Notes: generated by a model not told the origin, from the sequence alone. A stretch of 64,000 nucleotides of DNA from Emiliania huxleyi CCMP1516 (GCF_000372725.1 NW_005200507.1:1-64000); one strand, 5' to 3'. Positions 31,758 through 43,700 are shown, counted from the stretch's first letter. A program made the numbers and translations.

Positions 31758-33202
31758 GCGCAACCCGGGCGCCTCTAGACGGTGGAGCGAGTGGCGAGAC
31801 GGGGAGAGCTGTGCGGGTGTGGGGCCCTGTGTCTGGCCCGTGGGACGGAGGCCGAGGGCGAGAGCCACGCGCCGACCCGACGACCCGACACCCGCCTGTC
31901 TTGAGCTGTTGTGCCCCCCCGCCCCGTCCCGCTCTGCGTGTGACCCGCAGCACCCCAGGCCGTGAGGACGCGTGTGTTACTGTACGTGTTATGTTTCGTA
32001 TGGACCGGCAATTCGGCGAGTGGGCGCAGCGGGAACACAGCCTGCGGCTCGTTTTTTGCGCGATTTTACAGTCGACATCAACGCGCCGCGCGCCTAGCCC
32101 TTACTCTCAAAGCTAAACCCAAAACCCGCGCGCCGTAATGCGTAAATGCAAGAGTGAAGAGAGACGCGGCCCACGAAGGTTGGCGGTGCGTCAGAAGAAG
32201 AGAGTCCATGCGGCCATGAGCAGACAGCTAGCAGATACCCAAGGACTTAACCTCGTGCCTACACCACGCGGCGGGGTCGGGTGAGGGTGGGTGCAGCTGC
32301 GTGCACGGCGCGATTGCGCACCAATGACAGCGCCCTTGTAGACGAGTGAGAAGAGCCTGCCAGCGCGCGTGGACAGCTGGTGACGCGGCGTGCCGCTGGC
32401 GGGCGGCGCGGTGGTCGCTACACGCACCCTGGCTTCTTTTCTCTAAACATTGAGGGCCGTTGCGATTTGAGGTACGTGGACGTGCAGATGAAGAGCAGGA
32501 CGCAGGTGAGAAAGGACTGGAAGTTGAGGAGCGCCGACTAAAGCGGGGTCGTGACGGGACGCGAGGCGTGAGCTGTGTGTCGCAAGGCGTGTGGGCGGTA
32601 GGCGCGTCAGTGCGCTGACCATGCCCTCGGCAACTCTGGGTTCCGGCTCCTACCAGGATAGGGGGTCTGATCTGACTCACGCCAAAACGAGATACCTACC
32701 TACCCATCCCCAGGCCGCGCAGCGAAGCGAAAAACTATCAAATAGGGGGTACCTTACGCCCTTTTCGCTTTTGAAAAAATTAGACGCGACTCCATCTCTG
32801 CTCCGCAAGACCAAGTTGTGGTGGCGGCGTGCCGTCCTCCCATCCCTCCCTTGGGGTGTCTGTTTTCTTTCTTTCTTTCTTTCAAGTTGCGGTCCAAGTA
32901 GCGCAAGTTCTGCAAGAACGCCTTGTTGCATGTTGCAATGTCCCTGGGCGCGTGCCGAGAGCCGACCTGCCACGTGCCAGCAGGCAGCAGCAACCGACCT
33001 CCCTACCGGTACCCTCAAGCCGCGTCCCTAATTTTCTTTCCGTTTCTTTCTAATCATACGCTCATACCTCTTCTCCACAAGGACGTGAGTCTGACCGTTG
33101 TGCGTTGAAAGGAGCTGCACCCCGCCCCTCCGCCCAAGCCACACACGCCCCCGGCGGCCCGCCCTCTCTCTCCTCCAATTCTCCGCCTCCAGTGCGTACC
33201 CT
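31758..33202. other. Spacer with dispersed repeat family 1, copy e
   Basis: No gene supported in 1.4 kb. Copy e lies at about 32817-32884 (the 25-bp core, CATCCCTCCCTTGGGGTGTC and (TTTC)n). ORFs at 32228-32680 on the reverse strand have no domain. Confidence 0.5.
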
Positions 33203-35176
33203 TCAGTTGTTGTACTTTCTCTCCGCCTGGACGACCTGCTGGTGCACCGCCCAGGTGCGGGCCCACTCCTCGTCGCGCTCCCGCACCGCAGAGGAGCGCG
33301 CGCGGAGGTCGACGCCCAGCTGCGCGCCGAGCACGCCCAGCCGCCCCGCCGCCTCGTCGGGCGTGGCGATGAGCACCACGCGCCCCGCCGCGCCCTGCCG
33401 CGCCGTGCGGCCCGCCAGGTGGAGCAGCGTGTCGGCCGAGGCGGGCAGGCCGAGGATGACGACTAGGCTCACCTCGGGCAGGTCGAGCCCGCGCGCCGAG
33501 CGAGGCGACGCCACGAGCCGCAGCGGCGCGCCACCGCCCCCCGCGCCTCCGCCCCCCGCGCCTCCGCCCTCCGCGCCTCCGCCCCCCGCTCGGCGAGCGA
33601 GGTAGTCGACAAGAGACTCCGCCTCGGGGAGCCCGCACTGGCGGAGCAGCCGCAGCTCCGGACCGACCGGGCGGCCGTCGGGGACGAAGACGAGGGCGGC
33701 GCCCTCGCCGGCCGCGCCGAGGGCGCGCTGGAGGGCGAGCGCGGTGTTGTCCCCCTCGCAAGTGAGCACGGCGAGCTCGAGCGTCGACGGCAGCCCCACC
33801 GCCCGCGCGGACGAGGCCGCTTGCCGCGAGGAGCCGGCCGGCGAGGCGGAGGGCGCGCCGATGTCTGCGCCAGGCGGAGAGGAGGGGAGCTGCGCCACCG
33901 CGAGCGAGCGGCCGGAGAGGGCCTGCAGCTCGCGGCGGAGCGGACGTCCGACGGTGGCCGAGGCGCCGAGCAGCTGGAGGGTGCCGGAGGAGGGTGGTCT
34001 GGAGGCGGCGGCGGTGAAGAGCGACTTGACGACGAGAGCGGCGGGCTTGGGGTGGCGGCTGCGCGACTCCTTCTGCCTCTGCGTCGCGTACTTGCCGAGC
34101 GTGCCGAGCAGCGCGTCGGCCTGCCGCCGAGAAGGGGGGGGGAGGGCTGGAGGGAGGCGGCGTCTCACAAGGGCGGGCCCGCTCCAGCCTCTCTTCTCAA
34201 GGGGAGGGTGTCGCAGAACGGGTGTGCGGGAGGGACGGCCGCGCCTCGTCGAGGACGAGCAGGCGAAGCGAGCCGAGCAGCCCGCCCGGCTCCAGCGAGC
34301 GGCTTCGCACCGCCGTCACTGCGCCGCCCTCTCCGCCCTCCTCGAACCGCCTCCCGCCGCCTCCCCTCCCGCCGGCCGCCGGCCGCCGGCCGCCACCACC
34401 GCCTCTCCGGCCGGCGCCGCGCGACCGACCGGCGTCGGCCCTCATCGCCGCGCCGCTCGCGCGCCGCCCTCCGCCGGCCGGCGCCTCAGATGCGGGGAGC
34501 AGCGCGAGGGCGAGCGAGGCAGGCGACACCAGCACGCGGGCGCCGGCGAGGGCGGAGGCGGCGGCCCCTCCGGAGAGGAGCCGCGCGGCCTCGTCGGTCG
34601 CCACGACAGCGGCGCAGCCCGGGAGGAGGGCGTTGAGCACCGCCGCCGTCTGCGCGCACAGCTCGAGCGTCGGGCTCAGCACAAGCGCGTGCACCTGTCG
34701 GGCGGGTCCGGGGTTGGCTCTCGAGGGATTGCCGGGCGCGTCCTCCGAGGGCGCGAGCAGAGCACCGAGCCGTCGCAGGCTGCCGGCGAGGAGGCGGCTC
34801 CGTCGGCGGCGGCGAGCGAGGCGGCGATGGGCAGCGCAAAGCACAGTGTCTTGCCTGCGCCCGTCTCTGCGTGGACGAGAGTGTCGCCGCCGCCGAGCGC
34901 GTGGGGCAGCGCCAGCCGCTGGAGCGGGTTGAGGCTGCGGACGCCGAGCGCGGAGGAGAGCCGCTCCTCGAGCGACGGCGGCAGCACCACCTCGCCCGAC
35001 ACGAGAGGAGCAGCCGACGGCGGCGGCCGCGGCGCCGGCGAGCTTGCGCTGCGCTGCAGCCGGGCGTTCCGCGCCCGCGCCCGACGGAAGGCCTCTGGGA
35101 GCGCGAGGCTGGCAGAGGAGGGGAGGTAGCAGAGGAGGGCGAGGCAGAGGCCAACTCGAACGCGTGGCCGCGCCAT
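33203..35176 (-). CDS. DEAD-box RNA helicase with organelle-targeting leader
   Basis: Exons 35176-34766, 34694-34245 and 34120-33203 sum to 1779 nt (592 residues). The leader MARPRVRVGLCLALLCYLPS is signal-like. Helicase motifs: Q-motif region SLNPLQRLALPHAL, motif I AETGAGKTLCFALP, motif Ia ALVLSPTLELCAQT, motif II VLDEA|DALL with the DEAD codons split by the second intron (GC donor 34244, acceptor 34121), motif III as ASAT, motif V ARGLDLPEVSLVV, and motif VI HLAGRTARQG. An extra Gly/Arg-rich insertion lies before motif II ([20 protein letters not shown]). DEAD helicases of this layout remodel RNA or ribosomal RNPs; the leader suggests plastid or other organelle. The first intron (34695-34765) shares GTGC at both borders. 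Confidence 0.88.
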
Positions 35177-35487
35177 CACCTACTCATATCTGGGTTCGGG
35201 CACCTTGCCGTCTAGGGGGGGCTCCCATCCTAACGTCCACTGACTGGGCGGTGTTAGGGGGAGATCGCTTCGCGCCCATAGGTAGGCGCAGGGGCTCGAG
35301 CGGCCATGCAGTACGAATGTGCGATAACTCCGCCGCTGTGCGCCGGTGCGCCGCCGGTGCCGACGGCGACGCGCTCAGCGTCAGGCTCCGGGCTCGCAGC
35401 AGCTTGGGGAGGGCCAGGCATGGCGCGGCCACGAGCGAGTAGCGCGCGCGGGGGAAGCGCGGCTAAACAGGGCGTGCCAGCCCACGA
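35177..35487. other. Short spacer left of the large inverted-repeat element
   Basis: Nothing coding recognised. It contains the upstream region of the DEAD-box gene. Confidence 0.4.
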
Positions 35488-35520
35488 GCTGAGGGAGGGT
35501 GCTGTGGAGAGTGTAGACTA

Positions 35521-35590
35521 GACCTGTAGAGCGCTGTAGAGCTGTAGAGCTGTAGAGCGCTGTAGTCCTGTAGAGCTGTAGAGCTCTACA
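35521..35590. repeat. TGTAGAGC tandem repeats, left end of element
   Basis: Seven or more TGTAGAGC(G/T) units in head-to-tail array; the complementary array is at 39225-39300. Confidence 0.8.
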
Positions 35591-35902
35591 TCCGGCGCGG
35601 GACGATGTGAGTCGCCTGTAGACCGCGTCGGGCCGAAGCCCGTCAGGCACTCTCTCCCTAACCCTAGCATTCTCCCGAACCCTAGTGGTGTGTTGGTTGC
35701 CTCTGTGCTTTCACACCGCTCGCCCCGTCGTGTCCGTCCCCATTGTGATTGCGGACGTCCCCGACTACGTGGTCTCTAGAGAACGTATACGACCCCCTTC
35801 TGGTGTCGACCGCGCCCCTCCCGGGGCACGGCCGAACGTGGCAGCGTCAAACTGGTCACGACCAGCACTTTGGGGGAGATACCTTCACGCTATCCCAGAG
35901 AC

Positions 35903-36760
35903 ATGCCCGACTCACTGGCGGAGGGCCTCGGGGAGGTCCCCGCCAAGGATGTCGCAACCTACGCAAAAGCCGCAAAGTGGGCCAAACGAATCGGCATCGA
36001 TGCGGGCGCCGGCACGCTCGCCTTTGCCCACACCCTCCTCAAGGTCAGCTACTCGAGCGACCAGAGGTCGCGCACCGGCATCTTCATTCTCATCGCAACA
36101 GGGGGAAGGGTCTACATCGATCCCCTCTCCAACAAAATCATTGCGAGCGACACCGACGCGCTCGTCAAGCTGTTTCAGCAGTCGGACGCGCCCGACAGGC
36201 GCACGACCATGTGCATGTCCGAGTACGTCGAGCTCCTCCTCGCCGACAAAATCAAGTTGCCCCACCAGTTTGGTGGGCCCGCAACCATCATCACCCGCTC
36301 CCTGCTGGATGACGACGAGCTCGGTCGTTTTCTCTCGATCTCGCACGTCGAGACGACCCGCGCGCCGTCGCCTCGATCAACAACGCCGTCTACACTGTCC
36401 TCCTCGACAAGATCGTCGCCGGCGAGCGACCTCGCGAGGAGATCATGCGCCTCGTTGACGAGGTGGCTGGCAGCAGGCCTGGATCGCCCACCGCAACCAG
36501 CCTCTTCGTGGCGATCTACTCCAAGGTCGCCAATGCCGATCCCGAGCTCCAGGAGCGGATCTACGTTGAGCTCGGCCGAGAGCCCCTCCTCGCCGGCGGC
36601 TTCGGGCAGGAGACCGAGCAGGTCTTCGCCGAGTTCAAGGAGCGCCTTCACGCCGTCATGTGGCTCAATGATCGCCGCAACCACAAGGCCAAGACGCACC
36701 ACGAGCTGCACTTGCTGCTCCTCGAGTTCGTCCAAAAAACCCTCGACGTGAACACATCCG
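35903..36760 (+). pseudogene. Element ORF 1, frameshifted
   Basis: The frame from ATG 35903 (MPDSLAEGLGEVPAKDVATY) runs through GIFILIATGGRVYIDPLSNK and SEYVELLLADKIKLPHQFGG to about 36340. The continuation is in another frame: DPRAVASINNAVYTVLLDKI, VANADPELQERIYVELGREP, NHKAKTHHELHLLLLEFVQK. One frameshift near 36330-36350 would join them. Strong GC third positions on both sides support a single former protein. It is helical in the second half and could be gag- or capsid-like; no family was recognised. Confidence 0.4.
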
Positions 36761-36960
36761 GAACCCTAGCCGGAACCGGATCATGTGCGAGTCCGAGGCC
36801 CTGCTCGCCGCCCGCCGCGCCGCCTCCACCTCCGATCTGTCGCCACGAGGATCATTGAGGTCTCTCCTACCCGCAGCCCCAAGGAGGGCAAGGCGGCTGA
36901 GAACGGCACCGTCCGCCTTAACATCCTGATGCAGGCCTGCGTCCTCATCTTCTCGCGAAG

Positions 36961-38361
36961 ATGGACGAGCGTGGCGAGAAGTGCTCCCCCCGTCCGGAGA
37001 AGGCCCTCGCCGCCGCTCCACCACCGCCCGAGCCGCCGCCGGCTCCCTCTCCCGCCGACCCGCTTGCCGCCCTCCTCGCAAACCCCGGAGCACTACAGGC
37101 CATCCTCGCCGCCTACTCGTCTGCCGCCGGGCCGGGGGGTGGCAACCCCGCAAAAAGGCCGGGAAGCAGGGCCCTGCCCTGCAGCACCTGTACCGGGCGT
37201 GCGAGCTGCTCAAGGGTAAAACATCGGAGGAGAAGGGCAAGATCATCGGGGAGGCTCGCGCGCACTTCGGGAAGTCGCCCTCTCGCCACGCGCCGGGTGG
37301 CAAGGGCAGGGGCAAGGGCGGGGGCAAGGGCGGCGAGGGCAGACGCGCCGATCCGAGCAAGCCCGCCCCGCCGCCCTCCCTGCTGCCGCCTCCACTGCCC
37401 TTGAGGGGATTCTCTCGCAACCGAGTGAGGGCATTCCGCCTCCCCGCCCGCCCCCAGCGGGACCTTCGTGGGCCCCGCCGTCGCCGGGGGCACCATCGTC
37501 GCCGAGGGCATCCAGGTCGCCGGCCTGCCCTGCGCCTCCATCCTCGAGCTGCTGCGCTGCCCGTACGATGGAGGGCAATTTGGGCTTGCCCTCATTCGCA
37601 CTGCGCTCGCGCAACTACCCGAATGAGGCCGCCCATAGGGTGCGCGCGCGGGCCGGCCTGTGGGCCGACAACGCGTACATCGGCCTCCAGGTCGAGCCGC
37701 AGCCCGAGCTCGCCCACCTCGAGGACTGCGATCGCCGCTCCTCCGCAGATCTCTCCTCGCTGCCCTCCCCCGCCTCCGACGCCTGCCTCCTTACGCCGGG
37801 CACCAGGGGCGGCTCCGTCACCTTCTGCGGGCGCCTCCAAGTCGCGCGCGCGCGTCTTCTGGCCGGGCGCTGCGACTTCGCCTTCGCCCTCTGGGAGGAA
37901 CCCATCGCCGGCGGTGTCGCACTCTCCCGCTGGCCGCTCCCCGGAGCTCTCGAAGGGGGGTAGCTCCAGGGTCTTCAGCTGGGACCTTCCGTCGGGGGCG
38001 GCGCTCACGGCGTGCACGGGCGGCGGGCGCCTCGACAAGGGGCGCGGCAGCAACAAGCTCGGCGTCGCCGCGCAAGCCGCTGCCGAGCCCCACAACTCCA
38101 TCGCTGAGCTACGACCGCCAGCCGCACAGGGGAGCCTCATCATTCACGCTGACGGCTCCCGCGCTGTCGACGCCCGGCTGTGGGAGATCGCCCGGCAGCG
38201 GGAGATCCACGACGCCCTTGGGCGAGCAGTGCTCACTCTGCGGCACGACGCCGAGCCTCTATGGCACGACCGCGTTGCCTCAGTCAGTGTGGCGCTCCCC
38301 GCACAGCATCCCGCTGAGGTCGTGGCGCAATGCGCCTACCTCGACGACGTCCTCGTCTTCT
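36961..38361 (+). pseudogene. Element ORF 2, broken, with basic Gly/Lys region and YLDD motif
   Basis: Several frames appear coding in turn. About 37150-37380 gives LYRACELLKGKTSEEKGKII and a GKGRGKGGGKGGEGRR nucleic-acid-binding-like stretch. About 37568-37963 gives LWADNAYIGLQVEPQPELAH and CDFAFALWEEPIAGGVALSR. About 37970-38361 gives SLIIHADGSRAVDARLWEIA and ends CAYLDDVLVF. After that stop the same frame reads FYADGSYTGIPRHGDGAGWV. YLDD and DGS recall reverse transcriptase and RNase H motifs, but the surroundings do not fit either fold clearly. Treated as a degraded mobile-element polyprotein. Confidence 0.35.
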
Positions 38362-38437
38362 AGTTCTACGCCGACGGATCCTATACCGGCATCCCTCGCC
38401 ACGGCGACGGCGCCGGCTGGGTCCACGAGGGCGGCAT

Positions 38438-38600
38438 GTAGAGCGCGATTTTGCTGTAGAGTTGGTTGTAGAGGCTCTACAGCCAAACCGCCGGGAAGGC
38501 AGTGACTCAAAGAGGTCGAGCCGCGCTAATGGCGGGTGTCTCCGAGCTTACTGGAGCTCTGATGGACGGCCCTGACTACCCCTGACACACAGAGAGTCAC
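38438..38600 (+). repeat. Inner inverted repeat, left copy
   Basis: Starts GTAGAGCGCGATTTTGCTGT and ends CACACAGAGAGTCAC. It is the reverse complement of 39019-39189, with a few small differences. Confidence 0.85.
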
Positions 38601-38841
38601 TCTGACGGCACACAACACCCTACAACTGCGTCATGACCAGCCTGCCATGCGTCGCCGGTGCCGCATTCATCGCAGTGCTTCTTTAGCAGGCGGTGGACTG
38701 TCGGCTGCGAGGACGGTCGCATTTGCGCGAGGCGAGGCGAGCATTGCTGCGCGTTGCATGCGCCATGACTCGCGCCAGCGAGCGAGCGCGCGTGTGCGGA
38801 GCTCCTGGCTGAGCGTTGAGTCCAGCGCAACTCGCCTGACT

Positions 38842-39018
38842 NNNNNNNNNNNNNNNNNNNNNNNNNNNNNNNNNNNNNNNNNNNNNNNNNNNNNNNNNNN
38901 NNNNNNNNNNNNNNNNNNNNNNNNNNNNNNNNNNNNNNNNNNNNNNNNNNNNNNNNNNNNNNNNNNNNNNNNNNNNNNNNNNNNNNNNNNNNNNNNNNNN
39001 NNNNNNNNNNNNNNNNNN
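38842..39018. other. Assembly gap, 177 N
   Basis: Run of N between the two arms of the inner inverted repeat; a foldback here would explain a sequencing failure. Confidence 1.
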
Positions 39019-39189
39019 GTGACTCTCTGTGTGTCAGGGATAGTCAGGGCCGTCCATCAGAGCTCCAGTAAGCTCGGAGACACCTCATTAGCGCGGCTCG
39101 ACCTCTTTGAGTCACTGCCTTCCCGGCGGTTTGGCTGTAGAGGTGTAGAGCCTCTACAACCAACTCTACAGCAAAATCGCGCTCTGCAT
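39019..39189 (-). repeat. Inner inverted repeat, right copy
   Basis: Reverse complement of 38438-38600. It runs on into the TGTAGAGC-rich right terminus at 39211-39320. Confidence 0.85.
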
Positions 39190-39320
39190 CGCTCTACAAC
39201 GCAGGCGCCTCGTCACGCGGCGGATGTAGAGCTCCACAGCTCTACAGCGCTCCAGAGCGCTCTACATCTCTACAGCTCTACAGCGCTCTACACTCTACAT
39301 CCTCTACACCCTCCCTCAGC

Positions 39321-39503
39321 AAGGAGCCCGAGCCCTCCCTGCTTCTCCGCACTCTGGCTGCCGGAAGAATAAAGGGTTTCGGGCCGCATGCACGCCCTGC
39401 GAGCGGGGCGGGGTGCGATTTGCTTTTTTTGTTTTCCATTTATGTGGCGGAGAGTGAGAGTGAGTGTGAGAGAGTGAGAGAGAGAGTGAACGAGTGAGTG
39501 AGT

Positions 39504-39591
<88 letters not shown>

Positions 39592-39670
39592 GGATGGGGG
39601 AGGGAGGAGAGAGACGGCGAGACACTGTTTGCTCGCCGGCCGGCACCCTGCAGAACAGCTGCGATCCGCG
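39321..39670. repeat. Promoter-side spacer with (GA)n microsatellite
   Basis: GAGAGA repeats run from about 39508 to 39580, with GAGT/GAGA variants from 39452. The module-protein gene starts 90 bp downstream. Confidence 0.85.
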
Positions 39671-40722
39671 ATGCTGCTCTCGGCGGCCAGCCTGCAAGTC
39701 TGGGCGTTGACGGGCGTCGTCATCTCCTGCATCTTTGCTCGGCATGGGGTCGCCGCCGCGGCAATCTACTGGGCGCTCACTTCGGTCGCGCTGACGGCCG
39801 ACACGTCGCTGCAGTCGCTGCAGCTGCTCAACCTCGCGGTGGTGGTGTACGACCTCTCGTCCGATCTCCAGCGCGTCTACCACCTGGCGCGCGATCCCCG
39901 GCGGCATCGGCGCCGCCGCGCGTTCTGACCTCCGACCCGCCGTTCGCGCAGGTCGCAAACCGCCCGCTCCTCGTCGGCTCCGTCCTCGTGCTGGCGAGAG
40001 ACGGACCGCGCACGCCAGAGCTCCCCAGGGAAGGTTTGAACCATCCTCTCGCTCTCTCCAACGCAGGCGCTCGGCGCCGAGTGGCTGCTTGAGCTGCTTG
40101 AGAGCGAGGTGGTGCCTGCAAATAGATGCGAGGCGTGGCGTGGATCGGAGGGCGGGATGGGCGGCGGGGGTAGAGGCGCCCGGCCCAGCGCGGCTCCGGG
40201 CCGCACCCTCCCCTCCCCGCGCTGCAGGACGAGAGCGGCTCCGCCAAGCCGCACAGGTCCGACTCCGAGTCGAGAGGCGCCGGCCGTGTGCGCGCCGGCG
40301 CGCGCTCTCCCTCTCCGGCCGCTGCCCCAGCCCGCCTCGGCACGACCGCGGAGCCTTCCCGCCTCTGCTGCCCGCCCGTCCTCAGGCGCGCGCGGCCGCT
40401 CCAGCCCCCTCGCCAGCTGGAGTCGCTCGGCGGGCGACGCCGCGCGGAGGCGCAACCAAGCGCCGCCGCCGCTCGCCCTCTGCACACTCCTGCGAGAGGC
40501 AGCCGGCCGGTGCACTAGGTTCTGCCGCGCCGCTTGCTCGCTGCTCGTGCCGACTCTGACGTGCGTCCTGCTCGCCACGGGTGAGACACCGCGCACCGCC
40601 CGCTTCGGCCCGTCGCGACCCCTACCCTGGGCATAACAACCCTGACCCTGACCCTGACCCTGACCCTGACCCTGACCCTGACCCTGACCCTGACCCTGAC
40701 CCTGACCCTGACCCTGGCCCTG

Positions 40723-40790
<68 letters not shown>

Positions 40791-43700
40791 CCTGACCCTC
40801 TCCAGGCTGCCGCCTCCTCGTCGCCTCGTCGCCCCTCCTGCTCCAGCCGCGCGAGCTCGTCGGCAGCTTGCTCGACCCGTGGCGCTCCGCAACCTCGCTG
40901 CCGAGCGGCTTCTTCAGTCAAGCGATCGGCTCGCGCTGCGTCGGTCTCGCCGACTGCATCTACGTCACCGGCTCCGCCTACCAGGCGCAGGGCCGGGGCT
41001 AGCGGGCTAGGGACAGGGTAAGGGGCAGGGTAGGGACAGGTTCGCTCCACCGGGCGCAGAGACACCAGGCGCAGAGACGGACACTCCCTCGGGGCTTTTC
41101 CGCTCCCTTTCCCACTCCCCACCCCCCGCCACCCCCCCCGCCCCCTCTCCCGCCGCCAGCCGCGCATACACGGCGTCTACGAGCGGACGGGCCGCAGCTG
41201 CCAAGACAAGCCCGTCTACCGGCAGCGGTCCACGATCGACTCCCTCTTTCTGCACTCGCCCGGCTTCGAGCACCAGTGGAACATCGGCCCGGTGGCGTGC
41301 GACAACTCGCCGCGCCTCAAGTGGATGGTGCGAGAGTAGCCGAGAGTAGCCGAGAGTAGCCAAGAGTAGCCAAGAGTAGCCAAGAGTAGCCGAGATGGTG
41401 CAGATGTGTCCCGACGCCGGCTCCTGCAGCTCGGAGCCCGCTCCCCACGCGCTTGCCCGCCCGCAGGAGCGGTACTCGGTAGCGGAGACGGCGGAGGAGC
41501 TCGACAACAGCACCTGGTTCGAGACGAGCCCCACCTCCTCCTGGGTCAAAAACTCAAACATCGTCATCGCGCCCTGCCCGGCGGAGGCGGCCCGCCCGCC
41601 CCCGCCCCTTGCGCCCCCGCCCGCTACGAAGCCTCGCCCGCCCCTTGCGCCCCCGCCGAGGCCCCCACCCACTGGCCGGTGTGCCTAGGTGGCGTCTGTC
41701 GTCCGACGGACGACGGCCGCCTCGTCGCGCGCGGCCTGTCTGATCGTCGCCGGCTCCTCCCAGGCAGAGGACCCGAGAGGACCCGAGAGGACCCGAGAGG
41801 ACCCGAGATGACCCAGGCACCGCCCGCCCGCCCAAGCCCCTTCCCCGCGTGGCGCCTCTCGCGTCGCACCGCCCGCCCGCCGGGACTGCTAACCGCCGGG
41901 ACTGCTGCAGGACGGCATCTTTCTCGAGGACGGGTCTTGCAACGGCAAGCCGGCGTACACCCGCGCCGTCCGCTACGGCCGCGCAGAGGGTGGCAACCCG
42001 CCCGCTTCGCTCTACTCGCCGGCGCGCCGCAACTCGTGGCTGATCGGCACGGAGCCGTGCCGCTCCAACGGCTGGGTCGAGGTGCGCTCCATGGCCGAGC
42101 GTGCAGAGCTCCTACAGGCGGGCTCCTCGGGGCCGTGGCAAGAGTTCAATGGCGCGCGGCGGGGCCGCAGGGCAGCCGCGTCTCGCAGTACTCGAGCGAC
42201 TGAGGATGCTCCTCGCTCCGCGCTAGGCTCGGCGTGGTCCCGCTCAGACGCCATCCGAGCGCTGACGCACTGCGGCGCTTCCACCGGCTGCGTGTACATC
42301 TTCGGCTCGCGCTACCAGCCCCACACGCACGGGCTCTACATGCCCACTGACCTGGAGTGCTCTGGCGTGCCCGTCTACGAGCACATGCAGGACAAGCACA
42401 TGCAGCAGGCGGACGGCGGCAGGCCCGCGAGCGAGGCGTCGGACGAGGGAGGCCTCTACCTGTACTCCCCGACGGGGCGCGAGTCGCGGATGACGCACTT
42501 GCTCACCTCTCCCCCAGCTCTCCTCATGTCCCCCCCTCTCTTCTCTAGGCGCGAGTCGTGGATGGTCGGGCGCGAGGTGTGCAAGCCGTCGGGCTGGCTC
42601 GAGCTCCACTCCGGCGCGTCGCTCCTCGAGGGCATCGGCGGCGTGTGGCGCGAGCACGTCCCGGGAGGGTCGTGGCGAGTCAACGCCGAGATCAAGCTGC
42701 AGCTCCACCCGCTGCAGGACGTCTTCTCCGGCTTCGCGTACGCGGACGGGCGCGCCTCCCTGCGCGACCCGCACCGCGTGCTCTGGCGGGTGACGTCGCT
42801 CCTCTCGGACGAGGTCGCGCCCCCGACCGACGACGAAAAGGCGCTGGTCGAGGGCCTCCGGTCGGTCAGCCCGCCCTCCTCGCATCCCAGCGCGGCCCAG
42901 CGGCTACGCCGCATGCGGTTCGGCGGGGCACCCGACGCGGCGCAGGTCGACGGGGAGGCGGCGCGCGGCTCGGCGAGGAGAGCGCCCCGTGGTGCGGCGT
43001 CGAGGAGCATCCGCGAGCTGGGCAGGCGGCTGCGGCAGGCGGCTGCCGACGCGGCCGGGCGCACGCTCAGCGAGGAGGACCACGAGGACGGCCGCGTCTG
43101 CGGCGACCTCGCCGCGGAGCCGTCCCTCGAGGGCGGGCGGCTGCTCTTCGTCGAGGTTGCGGCCAGCCGCGGTCTGGCGGAGCGGCTGTCCAGCCTCGGC
43201 TGGCACTTCGCGTGGACGAGGGCGGCGCACTACAACGCGGCCGGGGTGAGGCGCTGGCTCTCGACGCTCGAGTCGGTCTCAAGCCGCCTCCACCCCGTGA
43301 GGAGGCGCGCCGAGGGGAGGGCGACGGAGGGCAACCGCACCTCCGAGCCGCTCGGCCTGAGGGCGTGGCGAAAGGTTGCCTTCACCGCCGCCGACATTGT
43401 GGACTTGCGCGAGGCGTGCGCCGCTCACTCCCTCGAGCTGGACGCGCTGACGCTCCTCACGGCGGATCGGGTGCAAGCGCTCCCGATGGCGTCGCTCTCC
43501 CTCACTCCGTCCCTCCTCTCCGTCGTCGCCACATGCGTCCTCTCGCGCCAGCTCGGCCAGCTGCTCGTCGGCGCGGCTCTTCTCGCGCCCGCGCTCCTCC
43601 TCGCGTGGGTGTGCCGCCTCTTCTTCGCCGGCGAGCCCGTCGCGGCGCGCCTGAAGTCGCTCCTCGAGTCCGGCTGCCTCGAGGCTGCCGCGCATCTCAT

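Larger units (their letters stand above)
35488..39320. mobile_element. Large element bounded by about 110-bp inverted repeats, with internal foldback
   Basis: The left end (35488-35604, starting GCTGAGGGAGGG) and right end (39211-39320, in reverse complement) are imperfect inverted repeats rich in TGTAGAGC units. Inside, 38438-38600 and 39019-39189 form a second, better conserved inverted pair around a 177-N gap. The span holds several broken ORFs. I saw no clear target-site duplication, so the outer ends are provisional. The class is not determined. Confidence 0.6.

Noticed and set aside
38296..38440. Firm call of reverse transcriptase plus RNase H from YLDD and DGS
   Set aside because: The two motifs are only about 15 residues apart and the sequence before YLDD lacks the other RT blocks; kept only as a possibility.
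40515..41021. ORFs with DPDPDPDP or RVRVRVRV repeats
   Set aside because: They are readings of the intronic CCCTGA/CCCTCA hexamers.
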